Shown: positions 1 to 6,990 of the stretch, one piece after another
Layout of the letters: each line of letters begins with the position of its first letter
Position numbering within the stretch: the stretch's first letter is position 1
Assembly: GCA_038244055.1 (NCBI GenBank)
Contig: JBBRTW010000134.1
Span: 1-15,341, forward strand
Source: DASPKW01 sp038244055
GTDB taxonomy: Bacteria; Planctomycetota; Phycisphaerae; Tepidisphaerales; Tepidisphaeraceae
Reading direction: 5' to 3'
DNA: 15,341 bases
Notes under the pieces: generated by a model
What the model was told of the DNA's origin: nothing
What the model saw: only the letters and a program-made list of their open reading frames with translations
Database searches by the model: none
Program-made: the position numbers and the translations under genes

Positions 1-575
1 GCCTGCTCGATTCGATCAAGTCGGCCTACAACGGCGGCGACTGGCTCGGCAAGGGCATCGGCTCGACCGAGATAGCCGCCAGCGTCGGCTCGAGCAAGCG
101 ATTGGCCGTGGGTTATGTCGAAGCCAGCGACCTGCTCGGCCCAACCGGCGGAACCTGGAACCTCGGCCAGAGCGTGAGCACCACCGTCGACGGCACCGCA
201 CTTCTGGTGCGCACGACCCTTGCGGGCGACGCGGATTTGTCCGGTGATGTCGGCCTGAACGACCTGCTCCGCCTGGCCAACCATTACGGCCAGACGACTT
301 TACCGGCGACGGGCTGGTACAATGGCGACTTCGATTACAGCGGCGACGTCGGCCTGAATGACCTCCTGCAGCTCGCCAACAATTACGGCCAGGCCATGCC
401 CAGCTCGGCCATCCCAGGCGCGAGCCCGCAATTCGCCGCTGACATGCAGCTCGCCTTCGAACTGGCCGGGCAAGGCGTGACCAGCGTCCCCGAGCCGACG
501 GGCCTGGGCCTCGCGGCATTGGCGGCCGCGGCCGCGCTGCTGCGGCGGAATCGCGGGAAGCGCAAAGCGGCCTAA
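1..575 (+). CDS. Secreted dockerin-like protein with PEP-CTERM sorting tail (3' end only)
   Basis: The reading frame is already open at the window edge (first full codon at base 3), so the N-terminus and any catalytic or structural domains lie outside. The visible part has a planctomycete-type stretch rich in G/S/W before the repeats, then two dockerin-like calcium-binding repeats (about 225-392), each with a GDxDxSGDVGLNDLL core followed by ANxYGQ. The C-terminus carries VPEP (486-497), a short Ala/Leu-rich membrane segment and the basic run RRNRGKRK, the classic PEP-CTERM layout. In known systems exosortase cleaves at this tail while the protein crosses the envelope. The role is inferred to be an exported surface or extracellular protein; its substrate or partner cannot be told. 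A TTG at 102 is only an internal codon and not a convincing start, because the coding pattern continues upstream of it. Confidence 0.85.
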   Translation, partial: LLDSIKSAYNGGDWLGKGIGSTEIAASVGSSKRLAVGYVEASDLLGPTGGTWNLGQSVSTTVDGTALLVRTTLAGDADLSGDVGLNDLLRLANHYGQTTLPATGWYNGDFDYSGDVGLNDLLQLANNYGQAMPSSAIPGASPQFAADMQLAFELAGQGVTSVPEPTGLGLAALAAAAALLRRNRGKRKAA

Positions 576-638
576 GTCTTACGGCAGAGCTTTCGCCGCC
601 TTTAAGTTTTTAGTTTTAGTTTTGTCGAGCAAATCATC

Positions 639-675
639 GCCCCGCCCGGGCCTTCCCCGCGGCGGGGCTTTCTTT
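639..675 (+). terminator. Rho-independent terminator-like hairpin
   Basis: A perfect 8-bp GC stem (gccccgcc at 639-646 pairing with ggcggggc at 661-668) with a 14-nt loop is followed by tttcttt. It lies 64 bases after the stop of the dockerin/PEP-CTERM gene and before the convergent comEC stop. The T-run favours plus-strand termination. On the minus strand the stem is not followed by a T-run. Confidence 0.6.
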
Positions 676-695
676 ACCCGGCGCGATGGTCTCGT

Positions 696-3263
696 TCAGG
701 GGTGTAGAAACGTCCTGGTCTGGATTGCTCCATCCGGAGCGATGGTGAGCGTGATCGCGCCGCTGCTGTGGGTTCGGAGGAAGGTGGGAGAACTCCTTGC
801 CAATGCGGATGAGACGTCCGCCGCGGATCGACGGGATTGGATCAGGTCATCGAATGCCCGTTGTTTTCCGCTGAGTGTTTTGTCGTTGGAAGCGAGAATG
901 AACTCGGGAGTTATCGCATCGAGAAACCTGTCGGTGATGCGCTCGGCGCTGCCGTGATGCGGGGCGATCAGGATATCGGCCTTGAGGGAGGCGGGGTCGG
1001 CCAGCAGCGCCGTTTCCGCCGGAGCCTGGATGTCGCCGGTGAAGAGGATGGATTTGCCGCGACAGGTGATCTTGAGGACCTGGCAGGAGTTGTTGATATC
1101 GAGCGGTTTGGGAGAGAGGGTGGCGGGCAAATCGGGGTCGGGGGCCGGAGGCCAGAGCACTTCGAGCTGGGTGAATTCATCGAGCTGAAGGGTTTGGCCC
1201 GCGGCAAGTGTTTCGACGGGGCGGTGGAGTTCCTTGAGTTGGTCGAGCAGGATGCGCGCGGGGTAGCTCTTGGCGCTGTGGGATTCGAACCAGGGGGTGA
1301 TGAAGATGCGACTGATGCCGGGCGCCTCGGCCGCGGGGGAGATGGCGCTGAAGTGGTCGAAATTGGCGTGGCTGACGAAGGCGGCATCGATGCGGGTGAT
1401 CCCCTCGTGGCGCAGGAAGGGGCGGAGGATGCGACGATGCAGGTCGTTGATCGTGGAGGAGCCGGCATCGACGAGGATCGTCCTGCCGGAGGGAAGTTCG
1501 ATGACGGCGCACTGGCCCGCGCCGATGGAGAGGAGCGTGAGTTTCAGGCCCGGCCCGCGCTGGGGAGCGAAGCCGGCGAGGAAGGGGAGCAGGATGATCG
1601 CGATACAGGCCGTGGCCGCGCCGCCGCGGAAGGTCCACCGCAGCGCCGGGCGCGCGGAAGGAATGAGCGGCAGGCTGAGCAGGATGTAGTAGATGAGGAT
1701 GAAGGCGACGGGGATCGCGGGCAGGGCCAGATCGCTGCCAGGCCAGGTGGCCATCCATTCGACCGAATGGCGCATCCATGCAACTGGGATCGCCGCCAGG
1801 GCGGCCCACCCGTTGGCGAACCAGGGGAGAACGAGCGTGAAGATGATCTTGAAAAGCCCGGCCAGCATCGAGGCGAAGACGATCGGCGCCAGCGCGATGC
1901 TGGCGAGGATGGCCCATGGATTGATCTGATCGAAATGCTGGATGATCAGCGGTGCCGAGACGAGCCAGGCGATCAGGCCCGCGCCGAAGGTCTCGGCGAA
2001 TTTCTCGCGCATCCAGCGGCGGAATCGGCCGGCGGGCGAGGGGAGGATGCCGAAGGAGAGAAGCACGCGATCGTCTTCGCTCAGCCGGGTCATGGAGGCG
2101 AAGAGCGGGCGGGCCATCACCATCAGGCCCAGCACCGTGCCGAAGGAGAGCTGGAAACCCGCGTTGTAGAGATCCAGCGGCTGATAGATCAGCATGGCGA
2201 ACAGAGTGAACGCAAGCAGTTGGATGCCATCGACTGAGCGCCGCAGCAGCAGGGCGATCCCGAAGACCTCGCAGAGGATGATCGAGCGCACCACCGGCGG
2301 CGCGGGCAGCGCGGCCAGGCCGTAAATCAGCACGAAAACCATCATGGAGATCGCGGCCTTGCGCGGCGTCAGGCGGCAGAGCCGGCAGAGGAAGTAGACG
2401 AATCCGCCCAGGACGGCGACGTGGAGCCCGGAGATGGAGAGGTGGTGGGAGGTGCCGGTTTTCTGGAAATCATCCTGGATATCGCGGAGTTGGGGATCGG
2501 AATCGCCCAGCAGCAGCGCCCGGAGCAGGGCATGGTCGACGGCGCGAGCTTCCGAAAAGCCGCGAGCGAGTGCATCGCGGGCCGATTGGCGGAGCCAGTT
2601 GAGCGTGGAGAACGTGGCCGGGCGGAGAATCTGGATCGACTGGGGGCGTTCGATGCTGAAGGAGGCGAGGATGCGCTGATCGCGGTAGTAGGAGTACCAG
2701 TCGAACTCGCCGGGGTTCATCGGATGCGCCGGGCGCGAGAGCTGGCCCAGGGCGGCGATGCGCTGCCCGTGGGCAAGGCGGAGGTCGGGGCTGCCGATGT
2801 GGAGGTTGAACTGGCCGGTGGCCGGCTGCCAGCCGGCGGCGGTTTTGATGCGGATGACCTGGCCGGTGGTGATCTGCCGCGGGGAGAGCGCGCGCGCGCC
2901 GGGTGCGAAAGGGGGCGCGAGGATGCGCGGGGGCTGGGAAATCTCCAGTTCGATCTCGGCCAGGCAGGGGGTGTCGGTCGTGAAGAGGGCGATGTGGTTG
3001 GCGGGGAAATGGAAGCGCTCGGTCTGGGCGAGAGCTGTGCCGAGCAGGAGGATGGAGAACGCGAGAGAAAGTGTGGAAGTGATGCTCCAGCGAAGGGTGA
3101 GCAGGGCGGCGGCAATGGCCGCGGCGGAGAGGATCAGCCAGAGAATGGGAAGCTGCGGGAGGATCGGATGCAGGAGAATGCCGGCGATAAGCATGACCGC
3201 GGCCGACAGCGCGGGTCGGCGCGTGAGGAGGTGGAGCGGTTTGGAGGGGGGAGGCCCGCCCAT
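696..3263 (-). CDS. comEC: ComEC/Rec2 DNA internalisation channel
   Basis: ComEC forms the inner-membrane channel that carries single-stranded DNA into the cytoplasm during natural transformation. From the ATG at 3263 the protein is 855 residues. It has N-terminal membrane helices, a DUF4131-type soluble region (about 90-220), the multi-helix Competence domain containing ISGLH (His281), and a metallo-beta-lactamase domain from about 570. That domain shows H632-A-N634-F-D636-H637, an NNS..VL motif, FTGD and HHGS (His769-770). Most ComEC proteins have Asp where N634 stands. The frame is open to 3446, but the extra 61 codons read like non-coding sequence (Ser/His/Phe-rich), so I start at the Met just before the first hydrophobic segment. 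No Shine-Dalgarno site is visible. The gene is convergent with the dockerin gene and divergent from the pilus motor genes, which fits a DNA-uptake role. Confidence 0.93.
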   Translation of the reverse strand: MGGPPPSKPLHLLTRRPALSAAVMLIAGILLHPILPQLPILWLILSAAAIAAALLTLRWSITSTLSLAFSILLLGTALAQTERFHFPANHIALFTTDTPCLAEIELEISQPPRILAPPFAPGARALSPRQITTGQVIRIKTAAGWQPATGQFNLHIGSPDLRLAHGQRIAALGQLSRPAHPMNPGEFDWYSYYRDQRILASFSIERPQSIQILRPATFSTLNWLRQSARDALARGFSEARAVDHALLRALLLGDSDPQLRDIQDDFQKTGTSHHLSISGLHVAVLGGFVYFLCRLCRLTPRKAAISMMVFVLIYGLAALPAPPVVRSIILCEVFGIALLLRRSVDGIQLLAFTLFAMLIYQPLDLYNAGFQLSFGTVLGLMVMARPLFASMTRLSEDDRVLLSFGILPSPAGRFRRWMREKFAETFGAGLIAWLVSAPLIIQHFDQINPWAILASIALAPIVFASMLAGLFKIIFTLVLPWFANGWAALAAIPVAWMRHSVEWMATWPGSDLALPAIPVAFILIYYILLSLPLIPSARPALRWTFRGGAATACIAIILLPFLAGFAPQRGPGLKLTLLSIGAGQCAVIELPSGRTILVDAGSSTINDLHRRILRPFLRHEGITRIDAAFVSHANFDHFSAISPAAEAPGISRIFITPWFESHSAKSYPARILLDQLKELHRPVETLAAGQTLQLDEFTQLEVLWPPAPDPDLPATLSPKPLDINNSCQVLKITCRGKSILFTGDIQAPAETALLADPASLKADILIAPHHGSAERITDRFLDAITPEFILASNDKTLSGKQRAFDDLIQSRRSAADVSSALARSSPTFLRTHSSGAITLTIAPDGAIQTRTFLHP

Positions 3264-3272
3264 GAGGGGAGA

Positions 3273-3302
3273 AATGTAACAGAGTGATGCAAGGGATCGC
3301 AA
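3273..3302 (-). promoter_or_regulatory. Possible comEC promoter
   Basis: On the minus strand TTGCGA (3297-3302) and TACATT (3273-3278) are separated by 18 bases. Transcription would start almost at the chosen ATG (3263), giving a nearly leaderless message and fitting the lack of a ribosome binding site. The boxes match the consensus only partly, so this is a weak call. Confidence 0.25.
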
Positions 3303-3682
3303 AGAAACGGGGATTTGGCGAGATGCGAACAAAACCCGACCGTGGTGATGGGGCGTAGAAAACGAAAAAGGAAAAACTTGAGGGTGGCGGAGCGTCTGGT
3401 GGATCGCGTCGAAGGGCGCTGGCTTCTTTCCTGTTGCATCGCCCATACAAACCGATTGCGGTGATTTCCGTGATGTTCGATGCCGGCTCGATTGAATGGA
3501 TGGATGATGTTTCCGTCTATGGTGTGGAGGTGGCGACCGCCGGAAAATGCCCAGGATCCGAACCCGAAAAATCGCGCGAACCTGAGGCGTTGCGAGGGAC
3601 TATTACTGCTGTGGCGGCTGTAGCGAGGGGAGGCGCACCGGTTCTCGCGAGGGCTGGATCGAAAGGCCGATGTTGAAAAGCC

Positions 3683-3712
3683 TTGAGGGTGGCTCGGGAT
3701 TTGGTGTACACT
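3683..3712 (+). promoter_or_regulatory. Sigma-70-like promoter for the pilus motor operon
   Basis: TTGAGG (3683-3688) and TACACT (3707-3712) are separated by 18 bases, which puts the likely transcription start near 3719 and leaves a leader of about 50 bases before the ATG at 3769. The match is good at the strongest consensus positions but has not been tested against a local background. Confidence 0.45.
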
Positions 3713-3768
3713 GGCGGCTTCCGCGAATGTAAATGCCCTGTTGACCTTCACTCACGATTCGACACCTT

Positions 3769-5535
3769 ATGGCAAAACAACTCAAGAAGCTGGGCGAGAT
3801 TCTGGTTGAGTGGGGCTTTGTGCAGCCCAAAGAGGTGCAGAAGGCGCTGGAACACGCCAAGGCGAAGAACATGCGCATCGGCGAGGCGCTGCTGGATCTC
3901 AAACTCTGCACGGACAACCACGTCTATAAAGCCCTGGCCCAGCAGCATGGGATGGAATACATCGATCTCGACAAGAGCTCGATTCCCCCCAACGCGGTCA
4001 ACTTGATTCCGGACGACCTGATGCGCAAGCATTTGATCCTGCCCTTGGGCAAGGAGCATGGGAAACTGCGCATCGCAATTCACGACCCGCTCGATCTGGA
4101 GTTGCTGGACATTCTGCGCTTCCGTCTCAATACAGATGTGAAGACCGTCCTCGCCCCCAAGGGCCGGATCAAGAATTATCTGGATGAGCTGTTCAACACG
4201 ACCGCCCAGAACACGATCGACAAGACCCTCGACAAGACCATCGACAAGTTCAAGGATTCGCTCGATAAGTCGCTGGACAAGTCGGTGGATCGTTCGATCG
4301 ACAAGTCGATCGACATCGATGGCATGGGCTCGGATATCGCCAACGATCCAACCCAGGCCCCGATCATCAAGCTGGTGCAGGCGATGATCGCCGAGGCGGT
4401 GCGGAACCGGGCCAGCGATATTCACATCGAGCCGATGAAGGACCGCATCCGCGTCCGCTATCGCATCGACGGCGAGTGCGTCGAGCGCGATCGCATCCCC
4501 CTGCGCATGAAAGGCCCGCTCATCTCCCGCATCAAGATCATGGCCGGCATCGACATCGCCGAAAAGCGTTTGCCGCAGGATGGCCGAATTAAATTGACGG
4601 TGGATAAATCCAACGTGGACTTCCGCGTCAGCACTTTGCCCGCCTATTACGGGGAATCGGTGGTGCTGCGTATTCTGCGCCCCGACAGCGTGCGCATCGG
4701 CATTCAAAATCTGGGATTCGAAGAAGAGGATTACCGGAGGTTCCAGAAGATCATCAAGCGCCCCAACGGAATCTTCCTGGTCACCGGGCCGACGGGATCC
4801 GGTAAAACGACGACTCTCTACGGTGCGCTCAATGAGCTGAACCGCCCCGATCGCAAGATCATTACGGCCGAGGACCCGGTGGAATACAATTTCATCGGAA
4901 TCAACCAGTGCCAGGTGCGCGATGCGATCGGGCTGACCTTCTCGAAGATTCTCCGCGCCATGTTGCGTCAGGCGCCCAATATCATCCTGGTCGGCGAAAT
5001 TCGCGATCTGGAAGTGGCGGATGTGGCCATCCAGGCCGCTCTGACCGGCCACCTCGTCTTCAGCACGCTCCACACCAACGATGCCCCGGGCGCGATCACC
5101 CGCCTGATCGATATGGGTGTCAAGCCGTTCCTCGTCGCTTCATCCATCCAGGCCGTCCTCGCCCAGCGCCTGATCCGCGTGCTCTGTCCCAAATGCAAGC
5201 AGCCGGATCACGAGCCCGAGGAAATGTGGCTCCGCCTCCTGGGCCTCAAGCCCGAGGACATCGCCGATAAGCAGTTGTACAAGCCGCGCGGCTGCGACTA
5301 CTGCACCCAGACGGGCTTCCGCGGCCGCATCGGCATCTTCGAGATGATGGAACTCAACAACGAAATCCGCGAACTGGCCTTCAACCGCGCCCCCTCCAAC
5401 CGCATCCGCAAAGCCGCCATCGGCGGCGGCATGAAAACGCTCCTGGCGGATGGCCGGCTTAAGGTCCTCAACGGCACGACCACGGCCGAGGAAATCGTGA
5501 AGGTAGCGCAGGTGGAAGGCATCGTCACTGGATGA
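3769..5535 (+). CDS. pilB: PilB/GspE-family type IV pilus assembly ATPase (first copy)
   Basis: This is a cytoplasmic hexameric motor ATPase that drives pilus (or pseudopilus) extension. The 588 residues comprise an N-terminal MshEN domain (about 5-145, a domain that binds c-di-GMP in some homologues), an unusual repeat linker (149-185), and the GspE/PilB ATPase core. The core has Walker A GPTGSGKT (340-347), an EDPVEY Asp-box region, Walker B ILVGEIRD, the His box HLVFSTLHTND, and a tetracysteine zinc site (CPKC then CDYC) typical of assembly ATPases rather than PilT. The segment before Walker B reads RQAPN where most relatives, including the other two motors here, have RQDPD. No clear ribosome binding site precedes the ATG. 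The gene leads a series pilB-pilT-pilB. A T2SS GspE role is possible, but the pilT neighbour favours pili. Confidence 0.92.
   Translation: MAKQLKKLGEILVEWGFVQPKEVQKALEHAKAKNMRIGEALLDLKLCTDNHVYKALAQQHGMEYIDLDKSSIPPNAVNLIPDDLMRKHLILPLGKEHGKLRIAIHDPLDLELLDILRFRLNTDVKTVLAPKGRIKNYLDELFNTTAQNTIDKTLDKTIDKFKDSLDKSLDKSVDRSIDKSIDIDGMGSDIANDPTQAPIIKLVQAMIAEAVRNRASDIHIEPMKDRIRVRYRIDGECVERDRIPLRMKGPLISRIKIMAGIDIAEKRLPQDGRIKLTVDKSNVDFRVSTLPAYYGESVVLRILRPDSVRIGIQNLGFEEEDYRRFQKIIKRPNGIFLVTGPTGSGKTTTLYGALNELNRPDRKIITAEDPVEYNFIGINQCQVRDAIGLTFSKILRAMLRQAPNIILVGEIRDLEVADVAIQAALTGHLVFSTLHTNDAPGAITRLIDMGVKPFLVASSIQAVLAQRLIRVLCPKCKQPDHEPEEMWLRLLGLKPEDIADKQLYKPRGCDYCTQTGFRGRIGIFEMMELNNEIRELAFNRAPSNRIRKAAIGGGMKTLLADGRLKVLNGTTTAEEIVKVAQVEGIVTG
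4213..4323 (+). repeat. Tetrapeptide repeat (T/S-hydrophobic-D-K) inside first pilB
   Basis: Residues 149-185 of the first PilB-like protein consist of eight near-identical four-residue units of the form T/S-I/L/V-D-K/R, interrupted once by FKD and ending SIDID. At DNA level the units are 12-base variants around tcgacaag. The stretch lies exactly between the N-terminal domain and the ATPase core, so it is probably a highly charged helical or flexible linker made by tandem duplication. Confidence 0.85.
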
Positions 5536-5536
5536 G

Positions 5537-5673
5537 TGTCCATTGTCGATTGTCCATGGTCCATTGCATGAGTTGGAAGCCATGGATGATGAACAAAGGA
5601 CGTGTCGACAAAAAGCCGTGCATCGCTGGAGCGGCAGTTCCGACGATGGACAATTGACAATGAACAATTGACA
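5537..5673. repeat. Heptamer-array inverted repeat between pilB and pilT
   Basis: The left arm (5537-5564) is four heptamers of type TGTCCAT (tgtccat, tgtcgat, tgtccat, ggtccat). The right arm (5646-5673) is four heptamers in the opposite sense (atggaca, attgaca, atgaaca, attgaca). The two 28-base arms are complementary at 23 of 28 positions around an 81-base spacer, so the transcript could form a long imperfect hairpin. The right arm ends five bases before the pilT start and the left arm begins one base after the first pilB stop. No open frame in it looks coding. Similar CAATTGA/CAATGGA heptamer arrays are known as dispersed repeats in several bacterial genomes. Confidence 0.8.
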
Positions 5674-5678
5674 AGAAT

Positions 5679-6947
5679 ATGGCATCAACAATCCAAATCG
5701 ATCGTCTCCTCGAAACCGTGGTTCGCCGCGGAGCTTCGGACTTGCATCTGGCCGTTGGCATGCCGCCGACGCTCCGCCTCCATGGCGGGCTGCGGCAGCT
5801 TCAGACCAAGGTGCTGGAGGCCGAAGACACCATGGCGCTGATGAAGTCCATCACGCCCGAGCGCATCCAGCAGGAATATGAGGAGCAGGGCTCGGGCGAC
5901 TTCGCCTTCGCCTACGGCGAAGCGGCCCGTTTCCGCGTCGCCATCTTCAAGCAGAAGGGCGTCTGCTCGATGGTGCTTCGCCAGATTCCCAACAAGCTCC
6001 TGACCTTCGAGCAGGTTGGCCTACCCAAGATGGCCGAGCAGATCTGCCGCCGCCCGCGCGGTTTATTCCTGGTCACCGGGCCGACCGGCTCGGGCAAATC
6101 GACCACGCTCGCCTCGATGATCAACTTCATCAACGAGAACTTCGACCGCCACATCATCACGATGGAAGACCCGGTCGAGTTCTATCACAAGCACAAGAAG
6201 TCGATCGTCGTGCAGCGCGAAATCGGTGTGGACGTGCCCGATTTCTACGAAGCCATCCGCCGCGCCCTGCGTCAGGACCCCGATGTCATCCTGGTCGGCG
6301 AAATGCGCGATACCAAGACGATCGGCGCTGCCGTGACCGCCGCCGAAACCGGCCACCTGGTGTTCGGCACCCTGCACACCAACGGCGCCGCCTCGACCAT
6401 CAGCCGCATCATCGATGCCTTCCCCACCGATCAGCAGGAGCAGATTCGCGTCCAGCTCGCCAATAACATGATCGCGGTGCTCTCGCAGACCCTTTGCCCG
6501 CGCGTCGATCAGGAAGGGCGTCTGGCCGCTTACGAGTTCATGTACGTCACCCCCGGCATTCAGAACCTGATCCGCGAAAACAAGGTCTTCCGCATCGACT
6601 CGGAAATCCAGACGGGAAAACGCTTCGGCATGCAGTTGCTGGATGACAATCTATGGATGCACTTCACGGCCGGGCGGATCAGCGCCGAAGAGGCGATCGA
6701 TAAGAGCCGAAACCCCGGATACATGGTCGACAAGATGCAGAAGGCGGGCTACTCGGTGGACGTGAAGGACGATGCGATCCTGGCGGATATGCCGGCGGCC
6801 ACCCCGGCCGCGCCGGCGGCCGGGGGAGCCGCAGCGCCCGCCGCGGGTGCCACCGCCGCCGCGGGACATTCCGCGGCCGCCGAAGCTGAGCGGCAGGCCG
6901 AGATCGCCTCGCGCCGCGCCAGGATGGCCGCCCAGAACAAGAAGTAA
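5679..6947 (+). CDS. pilT: PilT type IV pilus retraction ATPase
   Basis: PilT powers pilus depolymerisation, giving twitching and pulling in bound DNA. The 422 residues contain the early SDLHL motif, Walker A GPTGSGKS (134-141), EDPVEF, Walker B RQDPDVILVGEMRD, the His box HLVFGTLHTNGA, then the PilT-specific RIIDAFP..QQ segment and a TPGIQNLIREN stretch matching the AIRNLIRE retraction motif. There is no tetracysteine site, as expected for PilT. The C-terminus is longer than usual: after about residue 365 it has an Ala/Pro/Gly-rich low-complexity tail of some 55 residues ending in a basic/Gln-rich helix, which may be a linker or docking tail. The ATG follows the heptamer repeat directly and has no clear ribosome binding site. 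It is followed after 43 bases by the second pilB-like gene, consistent with one operon. Confidence 0.95.
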   Translation: MASTIQIDRLLETVVRRGASDLHLAVGMPPTLRLHGGLRQLQTKVLEAEDTMALMKSITPERIQQEYEEQGSGDFAFAYGEAARFRVAIFKQKGVCSMVLRQIPNKLLTFEQVGLPKMAEQICRRPRGLFLVTGPTGSGKSTTLASMINFINENFDRHIITMEDPVEFYHKHKKSIVVQREIGVDVPDFYEAIRRALRQDPDVILVGEMRDTKTIGAAVTAAETGHLVFGTLHTNGAASTISRIIDAFPTDQQEQIRVQLANNMIAVLSQTLCPRVDQEGRLAAYEFMYVTPGIQNLIRENKVFRIDSEIQTGKRFGMQLLDDNLWMHFTAGRISAEEAIDKSRNPGYMVDKMQKAGYSVDVKDDAILADMPAATPAAPAAGGAAAPAAGATAAAGHSAAAEAERQAEIASRRARMAAQNKK

Positions 6948-6990
6948 CCCGATTTTTCAAGCCTGAAGAGACAACCGCAAGGAACACCCC

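Larger units (their letters stand above)
3264..3768. other. Non-coding divergent region between comEC and the pilus motor operon
   Basis: This 505-bp gap carries only short open frames without recognisable domains (for example 3434-3676 plus and 3517-3711 minus), and I do not consider them genes. It should hold the promoters of both flanking transcription units. A 12-bp direct repeat, cttgagggtggc, occurs at 3377-3388 and 3682-3693; the second copy overlaps the -35 box of the best promoter candidate for the pilus operon. No tRNA, hairpin terminator or transposon end is apparent. Confidence 0.6.

Noticed and set aside
837..2237. Long plus-strand open frame of 466 codons
   Set aside because: It lies entirely antisense to comEC, is made of Glu/Gly/Arg-rich low-complexity sequence and shows no domain; it is a high-GC shadow frame.
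3434..3676. Possible 80-residue gene in the comEC-pilB gap
   Set aside because: No ribosome binding site, no domain and an atypical composition; the overlapping minus-strand frame is equally plausible, which argues that neither is coding.
3748..5073. Long minus-strand open frame of 441 codons
   Set aside because: It is antisense to the first pilB gene, whose motifs are unmistakable, and its own translation has no recognisable domain.
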